The position numbers and the translations under genes were made by a program. A stretch of DNA of 64,000 nt. Source: Gadus chalcogrammus (lineage: Eukaryota; Chordata; Actinopteri; Gadiformes; Gadidae). How positions within the stretch are numbered: position 1 is the first letter of the stretch; every line of letters starts with the position of its first letter. Under the pieces are notes generated by a model. It saw only the letters and a program-made list of their open reading frames with translations, searched no databases and was not told the DNA's origin. This document shows positions 37,601 to 51,154 of this stretch, one piece after another. The stretch lies in NCBI RefSeq assembly GCF_026213295.1, contig NC_079412.1, positions 18,639,147 to 18,703,146 of the forward strand, read 5' to 3'.

Positions 37601-39726
37601 GTGGTTGTGATCATCAGATTTTATGTAGTTCTTATAGTCCTGATATATAATTTCTACAATGGGAACTTGACGCAATAGAGTCATCTGGGTCTGTGTAAAG
37701 TCTTGGTTGTATATGTGTACAGCTGTATCAGTGCCATGGGTGGTCTTCGCAGGGTAATTGCAGATATCAAATGTACTTGTACACGGTAATTGAACGAGGA
37801 AGTCCTGAGCAGTCTGAGAGATAATTGTTATTTTTTTAATGGCTTCCTTTCACTTCTGCGGTAAACAAAAGTGTTGTTGTCGCCGTGGTAATTCATTACT
37901 CATGTCAATTTGTTTCCAATCTAAAATCATCTTCAACCTTTCCTTGAGATCATTTGCATGTTGAGCCAAAGTAATAATTCAGTCTATAATGAGATCATTA
38001 ATCACAGTTGACAGTGCACAAATTATTGATTGCAATTTCTTAACAAATGAAGCAACACTCCGTGGTTGGAACAGAGGAAACGTACTGACAGCCAGTGACC
38101 AGGGCTATCAACTGCCCCATTCTTCTGCGGGAACACGATTTTCCTTCATTGTCATTAAGAAAAATGACCTAATTATTTGGACGAAGGGTTGTAGGATTTA
38201 GTGGATCCACAGCCATTACAGGTGATACATTCATGTTTTGTTCAGTTTTAACATGAGACACATATTCAAATGCTTACAGAGATTCAATGACCCAGGGAAC
38301 CGCTGACCCAAATACTTACCAACTCTATGATGCGTTGGTTGGGTCTGGAGTCCTGAGGAGGGCTCTAAAACAGCCATTGAGCTTTAGCCAAGTTATTTAT
38401 TCATAATTATAGTTGTAGGTTCTGATTATTGTTGGTATTGTTTATATTGGGTGTTAATCTTGCATTAATATAAATAGTGGTCTCAATATTGTATAAACAC
38501 CCTTTACAGGAATCCACAGTTACAATGAGGTACATGGCTCAAATCAGGACACTATAGAGATTCTTACCAACCATACACGCCATCACTAGGTGAAGGGATG
38601 TTCCTAGAATTTGATATATATTGGAAGGATTGAATATTTTATTGTATAATTATTACTATGGGTCCATATTCTAGATGTATGACATGATTTTATATATATA
38701 TATATGTGGAGTCCTAATGCTGTGTTTTGGGATTTTGGATCTAAATCAATAAATATAGAATCGTTTCGTAAGATCCAGGAGCAATCAGTAAATTCCTGCC
38801 GAAAAGACAGTTGGGGTCCAGGAGATGACAGATGTTACAGCATATGTCGCCTGAGAAAACGCTCATCACACTTCTCAGCCTCAGCACAATCCATGCCAGA
38901 CAGACCTAGAAGAGAAAAGGCTGAGAATCGTTAGGAAATAACACCTTATTTTAGTGTGTTTTTCACAAGACATAACAATGCTGTCACTGGCTTTAACGAT
39001 AGGACTGAAAGCCTTTTATTTCAGTTGGTTGGATGTCTGTTTGATGATCATTATAGTCACCCTAATGGTTTTATTTATTCAAGGGTCCTTGCTAGGTCTG
39101 ATTCTAGCTTTTATCTGAACAGATAAAACGCAGCGTGCATGAATCAATGACATGAAGAACATAAGGCCGGGAGGTAATGATACATGTTCTGGTGTAAGCC
39201 ATCCCTCCCAAACCATTATAGAGTGCTCAACACGTTAAAGGTTGGGCATTAAGCATATAGCCACCAACAGACGTGAGTCAAAACGCTTTTAACTCGGGTG
39301 GGCGTTGAGATTTCGTCGGCTTTGGGACATAAAATAAAAATAAAATAAAACTGTAATTGGATGTACTACGAGAGGTTAGCGGCAAACGGGTCAAAGTGTT
39401 AATAGTTTCAACTATTGCAGTGACAAGGTGAAAACATTGCGAACACTAAAGCTCATCGGTTGACAGGTTTGCAACTTCTAACAGGCCTCAAATGTCAGGC
39501 AAATGCTTTCACTGATGACATGCATTATGTCTCCTATTGAGGCTTCCTCTCCCAGTGACCTGTCTGTTCAAAGGACTCCAGTGAACGATTCATTTCCGCC
39601 CGTTCCACTCTTCATTGGTGACCATTTTGTGTCATTAATGTGGAGCACTAGACTCAATCAGTGGGAGTACAATGAAAACACTTAATTTAATACGTGAGAC
39701 ATCCTGAAGGCACAAGTCCCATTCCC
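34601..39726. other. Intronic sequence without recognisable genes
   Basis: AT-rich unique-looking DNA. No exon, RNA gene or named mobile element could be supported on either strand. Confidence 0.55.
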
Positions 39727-40165
39727 TTAGAAACTCAATGTAGAAACCACGAAAGAGTTTACTCTATAGAATGTGCCCTTTAATGAAATAGCTAGCAGGA
39801 GGTCATTAACACCCCTATAGTCCCATTGTGATTCATGCTGCGGTTGAGAGAAGAGTAAATCAATGTATGGAGTGAATGTGGGTGGTAAAAGCTTGTCCAA
39901 CAGGGAGGCCACCAGACAGCAGTGCCCTGACCTCCTATTATTTACCTCAACCTGCCTCAATGTGAAGGATCTTGCCTTTTTAAAAAGCATACGTTCATAT
40001 ATCTCAGGGCCAGAGGGACGAATCATATCTCTTCCCTTGTTGTGCGTCAGCAAAACTGAACTGTGAGCGATCCAAGAGAGCCATGGCACCGGCCCAGCAG
40101 TGTGTATCCTCGACAGGTTCCTAATTGAACAGCGGTAAGCACTGCAAGCCTCTGGCAGGCCTTCA

Positions 40166-40560
40166 CTCTGGGACGGGGGGTGGAGGCAGTGACGGGGCTG
40201 GTGGAGGTAGTGGAGGTGGAGGTGTTGGTGGAGTTGGAATTTATGATTGTGGTCGTATTGGTGGAGGTGGTGCTGGTGGTTTAGGGGGTGGTGTGGAGGT
40301 GGTGGATAAGGTGGATTTGAGGGGGGGGGGGCGTGGGAGTTGATAGAGGAAGAGATGAAGGAAGTGGAGGTGGTGTGGTGGTGTGGTGGTGGAGGCGGTG
40401 GGTTTGGTGGTGGTGGACGTAGTCTTGCCCCGTTGGGTAGAGTGGTTCTGCGGGGGGTGGTGGGTCTAGTGGGTGTGCAGATGGAGGATTGGTGGGGGAG
40501 GTGGTGCAGTGGGTACAACTTGTCTGGGCTCAGCGGGATAGAGGGAGGGAGGGAGGAGGG
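40166..40560 (+). repeat. GGT/GGA-rich G-strand low-complexity tract
   Basis: About 390 bases dominated by GGAGGTGG, GGTGGT and G homopolymers, with strong strand asymmetry. Many closely spaced GG and GGG runs make G-quadruplex formation likely. The opposite strand gives a 299-residue Pro/His-rich frame (40626-39727), which follows from the composition and shows no domain. Confidence 0.85.
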
Positions 40561-40639
40561 AGCAACACCGGCAGAGCAGACAGACTCCCAGAGTAGCCGA
40601 GTTTTGAAAATAACCCAAACTGACAAGCAGGTGTAAAAG

Positions 40640-43600
40640 GGTACAAGGAATAATTAGCTCCGCACCACCATTACCCCTCGATGACAAAACCCTCCTGGGG
40701 TGGGGCTCTTGACCCCAGGGGGGGCAGCACGGCCTCACAGATGCTATTTTCGCAGGTGTTATCACATGGATTTCGTAGTCTTAGGTATTATAACGCACAT
40801 AGTTTACACCTTTTGGGGTTAAAATCAACCCGACACTCACACCTACTATTATAAGCACGGGACAGACGTGAACGTGCACAGGTGCAGGCAGTGCGTACTA
40901 TAGGGTTTCATCGCGACGGGTGTTACTGATTTGCTGTGCGAATGCATTGTTCAAACATTTGAAGTGTCGACTAATGAGCGAGGCCAACTCTGATAGCTAA
41001 ACAGATACTTTAGAGATGTCTTCTGTGATAAAGGGTGCAGCTGTATACTATTCCTGCACTGTTCGTAATGAGCATCGTTACTCCTGTGATAATGCTGTGC
41101 CAAATAAATTCATTGGATTTTTCAAAAACTGCAGTTATTAAAAGCCAGCCATTTTTGCATTCAATCTGCATCAAAAATCTGCTTGGTGCTCACATCACAC
41201 AGCAATTAAGCCTGTTTCCCATGCCCATTAGTGATGAGACCGTTTGGGTTGAGGGGGTACAGAGTGATTATAGCATTAATATACTTTTGGGAAGAAAAAT
41301 CCCTTTCCCTGGAATCGGTTAGAGAATGTTTTCTCAGTTTTCTTCATTACAAACTTCTGACACCAGTCATCGTGAGAATTGTTCTTCAGTGAAAGCATAG
41401 GAAGACTGAGCTCTACCTGTGTTGGGTTTCAGCCAACGAGCGCTGTCCAAGAAAAGAAATCAACAAGCTTGTGATCTTTGTGGTTGACCTTGCACATCTT
41501 CTGAGGTCACTGTCGATTGATCCGTTTTTGATGTTAGATCATAAATCAACACATGCTCATATGAATGGAAAAGACGAAGGGTGTAAAAAGCAGCATTTCT
41601 GTTTCCTTACTTTAGGAGATATTATTTTGTCAAGAAACTATCATTCTTTTTTGCCTCTGTGAGATATTCATGAAGTCGGAAAAAGATGTGTGGTTCGACT
41701 AACCATGTAAACACAACAGTAGCTTTCTGGGGCTATGTCTTCGGCTTTCAGTCAAGAGCAGCAGACATGTGTACCCTTCAAAATAAAAGCCCCCTAATCT
41801 CAGAAGAAACACACTTTTAGATAAGTGTTCCAGAATAGAGAGGTCCCGCCACTCCACCGAATGAATATGTTTTCCTAGCAGCCCATAACACTTGGCTTTG
41901 TAAATTGTGTTTCCGTAACACTATATTAATTTTGTTTTGAGTAGCTGCACCATTGTGTCTCTGAGAGTAGGTCAGAGGGGAGGGGGAGGGGGAGGGGGGC
42001 GGGTGGCCTGCTGTTGAATTTAATATCTTGTCTCAAAAGCAAATAGAAAAAAGCTTATGTATCGGAGGGAGTTATCGTACCCAGGTGTCAGACTATCTCC
42101 GGGCGCCCGCAGAGGGAGAATCTCCCCAACAGACATGGTGATAAGCTTTGCCTGTCCGCTTTTTGACAGAGAGTTGAAATTGTGTGATCTTCCCAGCGAG
42201 GGGAAAACCCTTCAGGTGAAACATGCAACACGGGTCGACTTAGTGAGGCTCCTCAAGCAGATAGAGAAGCAGGGGAGGGGCGATAGTGTCGCAATACATG
42301 ACAAGCAACAGTATTAGAGAAATAGTGTACATTTAAAGCCACACATCATGGCATACCAGATATACTGCATTCTGGATGTCGTAGAACGCGTCTCTTCTAC
42401 AACGGAGAGATTCACACGAATGCCTCCATCTCTCATCTCTTATCACGGCACGCTTGAGTCCGAGGGTGTTAGGGTTTGAGAGACTGAATGACTTTGGCGT
42501 CCAGGTGCAGTCTTACTTAGTGTCAGAAAGGATTGATCACTGCAAGATGGCAACGGTGCTGAGACACAGAGTCCTGGGTAGGAGATCCGATAGAGACGAT
42601 TCATCAAGGCTTCATCATAGCGCAAACACAGCTGGCGTTCTTAGCACAGATTATGAGGATGTTCTCATGTACCAGCGCTCGGGGAGTGGACAGTGACACT
42701 GTGAGGAGGATGCCAACGGACCATGCACCATGGACAATGTGCCCTGGTGCACAAAAAAAAAAAAGTAGAAACATAATTACTGTGCTGAGCGACACCTGTG
42801 TGTGTCTTTCGATGACAGCTCTGTGAAAAATATCTGTTGGTGATCAGAGGTCATGTATGAGTTTCGACAGATGCAGAACAATAAGTAGGTAAATACCTTG
42901 TCATTCGACAATGGGAAAAATTCTTTCCTTATTTTATATTTGTTATCTCCTAATGGAATGAAATCATAAAGTGGTTGGCTAAAGGGAAGTGATTTATGCA
43001 GTATTAAATATTGTTTTCTATTAACGTGTCGGCAAACTACTTTTGCACATGTTTTCTTAGTAACGAGTTTGCAAGTATTGTCTGGACTCTAGATCATCAG
43101 AGATCATGAGATGAACTTGTGATTAATGCAGGTGGTATTAATTAATCATGATTCTCCAGGAGTCCCTTGGGGGGAGATGAGGTAGAGCCGTCGGTGGGAA
43201 GAGGCTTCCAGGAATGTGTGGAAAGAACTCAGGGGTGTTCTTTTTATCTATGTCCTTTGATGTAGAGGCACAAGACAGCCCCCCCTTGATCTCCATCTTC
43301 ACCCATTATGCACTCGAGCACCCCTCACGAAACATAGCTACACACCTTGTTTCCCTCTTGACTCTACTCTTTAGAAACGTCCTTGTGTCACAATTCTGGA
43401 AGTACTGGAACTCTGATATTGATCCTATGTTTTGATTGTTCTCAACCTCAAGTAGCTTCGGATAAATTTGTAAATGTAGAGAAAGGTCAAGAAGACAACA
43501 CACAGTAGCAGAAAGGGTGTGTGAGCATGTGTGTGTGTGTGTGCGTGTGTGAGCATGTGCGTGTATCATGAGTCAAACATTCATCAATGCCACATAACAA

Positions 43601-46165
43601 AGAGCGTACATATAGTTAGGCCCTCCTGGGAAAGACCAGCATGAGCCCTTCTGCAACAGTCACTGACAGAGAACGTGGCTGGCACCTTTGATGCCTCACT
43701 CTCTCAAACGCTGGGTCCCTTTCAGATGAATGAGGCATCGGATGTCCACTAGTGTGCCTTTCTTCGAGCCTGCAGCTCTTCATTCATCATCTCCTCTGTA
43801 ATTGATCTCAAGTTATATGAAATCAGCAGCAATGTACAGAATACAGGTGTTTTATTATGGATTGATAGGCACTCCCCACAATGCATGACATTTGACAAGT
43901 TCTTACTGACTTCATAACTTGCAGCGCAACGGCTGTCCTGGGCTGTTTTGGAGGCATTTTTATCTCACATTTTGCATTCAGTGCTGTGAATAAAATTCAC
44001 AATAAGCCACTTATTTTCGCATTCAGTGCCAGAGAAGCCTTCTGTGGGAGCTGTTGGTGAGGTAACTAGCAGAGCTGCTTTGTGGGGACTCTGGTGAATA
44101 TTTAAAGGCTGCCTCTCTTTCCTCCTGCTGTAACGTGTCTGCTGTCAATATGTGGCCAGCTTACCAACCCTAATGAATCATTTGAATGTGAAGCGGCCTA
44201 GTTTTCTGGAGGGCCCTGTGAGTGATTCCCGGATGGATTCAGTCCCCTACCACCCACTGTGCAGCTCTGTTATTTTGAGAGGCGCTTTCTTCTTTCATAT
44301 TGGCTCATGGGTGCATCTCTTATCTCTTATGGGTGGTATTCCATATAAAGTGATGGAAGCTACACATCCTGACCATGGAAATACCTCCTCATGAGACATT
44401 TTGTGAGAACGACAGCTGTGACACCACAAGTGCCGACTCATTCATAAAAATGCTCTGAAACTTTAAGGCTTGGGAGTGTTATAGGAGATCTGCTTTGGGC
44501 GACATACTTCCATGATATCATATGTTTGAGATTGTTTGTTGCTCTGATGACATCTATGTCGCATGCTGTGGAATATTGTTCAGGCAAACACATAATACTT
44601 TAGCATCTGTGTTATGCGCATCTCACCAAGGTGAGGTGTCTATGAACGGGAACATCTGGCAAAGAGCTTTTTCCGCACAAAATGCATTGTGATTCTGTCC
44701 TTTATGATCCATGCATAGGTATAATTGTCTGTATGTCACTAGAATTTAAAACACCTTCATGTAGCAAAGCATCTGTTTGATGTCAACAGCAACGTACAAT
44801 TGCTCTTTCGCAGTTTATCAGGAAATTTAGTAATAATAACTTGGAACAAATCCCATTGCATGTAATTGAAGTGTAATTTACAGTTAATAAACAGCCAAGT
44901 CCTGTTTTTGGCCTAAAGCCATGTTTTGCTTTAATATAACGAATGAATAATGAAAATTTACCAATACATCAAAACCAATTGAATATGACAAGTATTACGC
45001 GTCTCAAATAGACAGCTACAACAAATTGATGATGATGAATGACAAAAGGTCAGCCAAACGTGAGGTGTTTTCTTTGCATTTCATTAAGGCTTGATTTGCT
45101 CATTTGATTATAATCACTTTCTGTTTGGCCATTAGTTACCTCTTCTGGTTCCCAGACAAGAAAATAACCCTAGTTAGATAGGTGTTTATGGTTTATACAC
45201 ATTGTTGTATGTGCAATACCTCAGCAGCAATGTGCTTCTAGGGACTTCTATGTATGTATGTATGCTTCGATGTATTCAATTAATCGCTCCGAAGTTTGTG
45301 TTTTTCTAACCTCTCTGGGGCCTTCTCTCTTTTTAAATCAGGTTCCTTTTTGACAAATACCGTAAGCTCTCCTGGTAAAGGTCTCTGCAGGACCCAGAAC
45401 CCAAACTTCGTGGCACTGTTGTTCTTATTGTAATAGTTTGAATGTGATGACCTCACTAGACGAGAAAGATTCAAGGTGATACACACTCTTCCTCGATATA
45501 GCAAACAACAAATATAAAATAAAAACAAGGTTGAATGGGTAACATTTTGCCAGCTTTCTCCTTCACCCTTGCACCCATTTATAACCGGCACAGTAATGGT
45601 GTACTTGAGGACCTTTCAATACTCCCCTTCCCCTGATTCCAACTAAAACCATGCCCGCCCTAATTGTCCAACGAGACGCTTTCACTTTGCAAACGGAGTA
45701 ACTATGCAAACGTTGCCTCATAAGTAATCATTAGCGGTGTCTATCGCCACTTTTGGAATCAGGGTAATTATATTAATGATGGAGCAACATGATTAACTCA
45801 CGATTAACATCAAGACAGTGCACAGCTTTTTTTGGATGTCTTGAGAGCGGGGACTGGTCGGGAGGAGTGTATGCTCCAGCCAGTGGTCTACCATACAGTC
45901 GGACAGGCTCATTCCCCCAGCTGTTTATCCAACCAGTCCGCGCAGACCCCGGCCGCCCACTTCACAGTGGCTGAGGACACGCCACAGAGGACTGGTCAAG
46001 GGCCAAGGTCTCTCCCAGCGTAGCACTGCACAATGTGCAGAATAGCATGTGGGACTTGTTTAGCACACTCTGCAAGCAAGCACAATGGGCCTTATTGATT
46101 CCTCCCCGCCCAGAAGGAGTTAACCCAATTGGAGGCAGCTGTGTGAGGGCAGTGCTGTGGACGCC
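40640..46165. other. Intronic sequence without recognisable genes
   Basis: Unique-looking intronic DNA. Short GT tracts occur at 43516-43564 and a GGGGA-rich block at about 41978-42003. No exon or mobile element could be supported. Confidence 0.55.
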
Positions 46166-46179
46166 TGTTGTCCTACGAG

Positions 46180-46715
46180 CAGAGGTGTAGTGTAGCTTAT
46201 TATGGGTATACTTTGATGTGTAGTGGTGTAGTGAAGTGTAGTTCATAGTGGGTATACTTTGATATGCAGTGGTGTAGTGCAGTTTATAGTAGTTGGCATA
46301 CTTTGATGTGGAGTGGTATAGTGAAATATAGTTTATAGTAGTGGGTATACTTTGATATGCAGTGGTGTAGCGTAGTTTATAGTAGGTATACTTTGATGTG
46401 TAGTGGTGTAGTGAAATGTAGTTTGTACCGGTGGGTATACTTTGATGTGCAGAGTTGTAGTGTAGATTATAGTAGGTTTACTTTGATGGGAAGTGGTGTA
46501 GTGTTTTATAGTAGTGGGTATACTGTGATGTGGAGTGGTGTCATGTACTGGAGTTTATAGTAGGTATACTTTGATGTGCAGTGGTGTACTGTTGTTTATA
46601 GTAGGTATACTTCGATGTGCAGGGGTGTAGTGCAGTTTATAAGAGTGGGTATACTTTGATCTGCAGTGGAGTAATGTACTGTGTAGTGTACTGTAGGTCA
46701 CAGTAGTGGGTAGAC
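46180..46715 (+). repeat. Minisatellite with TTTATAGTAGGTATACTTTGA core
   Basis: About ten diverged copies of a unit of roughly 43-60 bases. Each combines GTGGTGTAGTG, TAGTTTATAGTA and GGTATACTTTGATGTG. Unit length is irregular because of internal insertions such as AGTG. No coding meaning. Confidence 0.9.
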
Positions 46716-46739
46716 TTTAATGACCTGTAAATCCTATTG

Positions 46740-49256
46740 AGGTATGCAAAAACTGTCACTAATTATTTCTACAAAATTGATCTAAATTAAATAGTATAAT
46801 AAAAACCATTGATTATTTTTTTTTCCTGAACAAAGATCTACTTTTACACTTGTGGGGATATAGCTGTCCATATAAGAACCCGCATGGCTGAGCCTACATA
46901 CGATGCCAGATTGACAACTTCACTGCTGACCTTTCCCTCTGCTCTGCTCACAATCACCGCCACTCCCAACCCCGCCTCGCGACACACTCCCATTATGCAA
47001 TTCCCCGTTTCCCCCTCAGGTTTGTCCACATTTGTTCAGTTTGCTGACACATCTCTCGACCCGGTATGTGCCAAAACAGATTTTTGAGTAGAAGTTCTCC
47101 CACATCACTATACTGTTACATATTCTTGCACAGTTCTAATCAGGCATATGGAAATCCCGGAGCTTCATAGTAGGTGTATGGCGGGAATTCAGACCACACC
47201 CGTACAATCTACAAAATAGTCTTTCTAAAACGTATTTCCAAGACATTCAGCAGGTGTGTAGTAGATACGTCCCTCTGTGATGTAATTTTATTATTTTAGT
47301 TTCCCATGAATTTAATGAAGACACGTTCAGATTGGTTCTGTTTTTGTCTCCTTTTGTATCACAACATGGACCAACATGTAACCCGTTCACATTGTTTCCT
47401 GTGCCTTAACGAGCACATCCCTGGTGCTGGAATGCAGGGTGTGGCGGGGGGACTATGCTCAGGGAACATGCTTCCCATCTGGAGGTGCAGCGACCTGTCT
47501 CTGCCTCGACAATGGCTGCAGGGAATAAGCTCTGAGCTCAGCGGTGGCCGATCGATGGGACGTTGATGTTGGCCACGTCAGAGGCATCAATGCTGCCGAG
47601 ACAAAGGAGAAGCCAGCCGAGGAGCTCATGCCTACAGCTGTGTGGGCTCCTGTCTGAATAAGTGTAAGGGGAACAAACTAAAGAAGTAGGGATAGCAAGG
47701 GGAGGATAGTGTGCTGAAAAGCAAGCAAACCCGCAAATGTTTTAAGGACAACTGGGGACCTGCAGTGAGTGAAAGTTGCAGCCCTGTGGATCTGTTACAC
47801 AAATTATGAGGCAGCACTAAAAGATTAACCATTTTTCCATTTAACTGACAAGATGTTTACAATTGCGTTCCCCTGGAGATTTGTGTCCGTCACAAGCGAT
47901 AAAATACTACTCTTCTTAATCTTTAAAGCTTGTCCCTTAGACCATTCCTGGTAAAAAGTCGGGGTGGATGAACATTTTATAGGACAGCTAGGAATATTTG
48001 GTAATGTAGATAAATGTTAAGGAACATGCAGTCAAATTCTAATCCATTGAATTGTGTCATTATAAATCCTAACTAGAACATTTTGATAAAAGGATCTTGT
48101 ATATTAAGATATTCCTTGATTTACAATTAGATGGATAAAGAAAGTGACGTGCTCCTTCAAATCACTCTTCCCTAACAGTGTGTAAAAGTGTATGAAAGTA
48201 ACATCAATCATTCAATAACTGTCAAAAACTGAACCCATGCTAGTGGTATCGAGTAGGCTAGTACTAGAACAAAGCTGGTTTATTATGGGTCTATATAATT
48301 ATGTATGAGATATAGATGGGCCTCTTTTAAGGCCTATATTTCACTTAACACAATTGGTAAAATCAATAGATTCTATAATGGTAAAGCTAGTTTGCCAATT
48401 CACATCTCCACTAAATTATAATGTGAAGATGCCTTGTATAGCATACTGTCACTTTGAAATGAGCTCTTACACAATAATGGTAAATCATCATCCAGAATAG
48501 AGTGTAGTTAAATCGAGGAAGTTCTTTATTTCCTTCTCAGTGATGTCAGCGCCATTAAAAAATAGATTATTACAGAGCTTTTCTGGCACATTAATAACAG
48601 GTTTGTGTGCAAGAGCGGGGAAAGTGTTGAATGTAAGAAAGGTGTGTACTTAGTGTTTTTTTCCCTTTTTTTTGAAGAAAATAAACAATACACAACACCG
48701 TATAATTCTTATCAAGATATGAGACAATCTGTCAAATTGCTTTGCTAAAAATGTATCTAGTCCGAAGCAGACAGATTGTTTGGCAGCAGGTGTCGCAGCA
48801 AACATGAGCAATCCAATAGACGCAGAAGGATAGGTCCTGCCAAGGAACGGCAGCAGTGACCACACCTGGAGAACTATAGCAGGCAGTAGAGATGGAGTGT
48901 TGCGCTTAACGACAACAGGGTCTCTATTGACTATAGAAAATAATGGCTACACGTGTCAGCAAATCTGCTCCTGGTCGACATGCGCACAAAAACACCAACC
49001 ACAACAATCTCACCGGCATGACAATGATAGTATGAGAATGATATTAATGACAATACAAAGAGGATAGTAGGAATAATACTAATAATGATAATGATATCAA
49101 TGCAACAAAATGAAATAATAACATTAGTAATACAAGCTCAGGTATGAATAACATCCATGATACAAATTCCACTAATCCTGCTACACTACAACATTTATCA
49201 TTAACAACAACCACCCCATCAACAAAACCCTGATCCTGACAACATGCTGCCTCCCG
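46740..49256. other. Intronic sequence without recognisable genes
   Basis: AT-rich. The last part (about 49020-49230) is low-complexity ATA/ATG/ACA triplet-rich sequence leading into the pyrimidine tract of the exon 2 acceptor region. Confidence 0.55.
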
Positions 49257-49637
<381 letters not shown>

Positions 49638-49759
49638 TGAAGGGGTCGGTGTTTGTACGGTGTGGGTTGGTATGTGATGGTTTCGGATTAACCATGACGG
49701 GATGTCCCCTGATGGGACACTCTTGAATGATGCAGGGGTGGTGATGCGGTCAAGGTTTT

Positions 49760-49850
49760 ACATCATTTAGGGCATTTAGCAGACGCTCTATCCAAAGCGA
49801 CTTACAATAAGTACATTTGTCAGGAGAGAGAACAACCATATATAGCTGTC
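49760..49850 (-). repeat. Teleost interspersed repeat fragment
   Basis: TTTAGCAGACGCTCTATCCA followed by AAGCGACTTACAATAAG is a sequence seen very widely in fish genomes. It is related in reverse orientation to the fragment near 5550. Only the core is clear; family and boundaries would need a repeat library search. Confidence 0.6.
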
Positions 49851-50055
49851 GGTACAATGAAGATATTCATAATGCAATTGCCAAGCACTTACTTAGCCAG
49901 GTTAACCCATTCCTGTAATCAACAAAGAAAGCTAGGATAAAATGCCATACTATCTTTAAGTGTCAGAACATTCCAACACACAATAAGTGTGTAAGTGTTT
50001 TTAGGATATTAAGGGAGGAGAAGGGGTGGTGGGGGGTAAGGGAGGTAGCTATGCA

Positions 50056-50519
50056 TGTCACGCCTGCTGCTAAGGTTGAGGACCCAAAATGCATGACACA
50101 AAGAGTATTTTCCAAACAACAGGTTTTATTCACTCAAAGCTCTGGAAACATGAAATAGAGGCACAAGGTGCACGCGACAACAGAAACAATGATCGAGCAA
50201 GGAACTGCACCAAGGCAACGACTTAAATACACATGACTAACAAGACACAGGTGGGCAGGGAACAAGGTAGAACATTGGACAAAACAACAATCAACCTCAA
50301 ACTAATAACTAGACTCAGGTGGGCAGGGAACAAGGTAATGATGAGGATAGTAGGCGGGACTCAGGTGAGGCGAGGAGACACAGAATCACAAGACAAGGGT
50401 AACCAAACTGAAGCACATGGAAGACTACAAACAAACACAGGAAGTTCAAGCCCAGGAGATACAACTGAAAAACCAACATAAAAGTCCAACACAAGAAACA
50501 CAAACCCAGGACCCCGACA
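50056..50519 (-). mobile_element. LTR of a gypsy-like retroelement, minus strand
   Basis: On the minus strand the segment starts TGTCGGGGTCC and ends GGCGTGACA, with TG...CA ends. Just upstream on that strand is AGAGAGGGGGTAC, a purine tract that fits a 3' polypurine tract, so this is probably the 3' LTR. Inside are TATTTAAG (TATA-like, near 50220) and AATAAAACC (polyadenylation-like, near 50125), in the order expected of an LTR. Within it GACACAGGTGGGCAGGGAAC recurs as GACTCAGGTGGGCAGGGAAC. No matching second LTR was found in the window. Confidence 0.7.
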
Positions 50520-51150
50520 GTACCCCCTCTCTATGGGATGGCTTCCAGACGTCCCTAAACAAAATAAGTCAAAACAGGGGGGGGGGGGATGACGGGATGA
50601 CGGATGGACCGACTGGACTGCTCGGGAGGACGGCCTGGATGCCGGTTGGACTCCTGAGGTGGACGGAGGGGATGCTGGCTGAACTGCTTAGGAGGGCGGC
50701 CTGGACAACGCCGGAACCAGCATGGCAAATCAGGAGGGCGGACCCGCAACTGACCAATAGGTAAAGAAACCACCTGAGGTCCGCACGATGGTTGGGCAAA
50801 CCTGGGTGTGTGCTTGGGGTCGCTGGACTCAGGAGGTGAACCGGACTTGGTAACGGGGAATGCGGCGGTGGGCTTGACACTGCTGGGCTTGAGAGCAGGC
50901 TCGTGACCCGGAAGCGTTAATTTGGGACTCGGGACTGGACTCCGGGGCTGGGACCCGGTCTGCTTCAGGGGACACAAGGAAACGAGGGAATTCCAGGACT
51001 GGGAACCGGACTGCTTCAGGGAAAATGGGGGACTTGGGGGACTCCGGGGCTGGGACCCGGACTGGTTCAGGGGAAACAGGGAACTTGGGGAACTCCGGGA
51101 CTGGGACCCGGACTTCTTCAGGGGAAACGGGGAACTTGACTCTGGTGCAG
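50520..51150 (-). mobile_element. Internal remnant of the minus-strand LTR element
   Basis: This stretch follows the purine tract and is open for most of its length on the minus strand (within 51235-50555). The predicted product is Ser/Pro-rich and repetitive and has no recognisable gag, pol or env domain. The right edge abuts, at about 51150, sequence belonging to a plus-strand Ty3/gypsy pol, so the two elements meet head-to-head. The first roughly 30 codons of the minus-strand open frame are only antisense to that pol fragment. Confidence 0.5.
50935..51140 (-). repeat. 51-bp tandem repeat, four copies, coding-phase length
   Basis: GACTCCGGGGCTGGGACCCGG and close variants recur at a 51-base spacing (TCC at 50941, 50992, 51043, 51094). 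Since 51 is divisible by three, the open frames on both strands stay open. On the minus strand the unit reads as 17 residues around SGSQSRSP and PFPLKQ. Confidence 0.85.
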
Positions 51151-51154
51151 GGGT

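Noticed and set aside
39727..40626. 299-residue Pro/His-rich minus-strand frame
   Set aside because: Generated by the GGT/GGA-rich tract. There is no domain, no splice context and no composition typical of exons.
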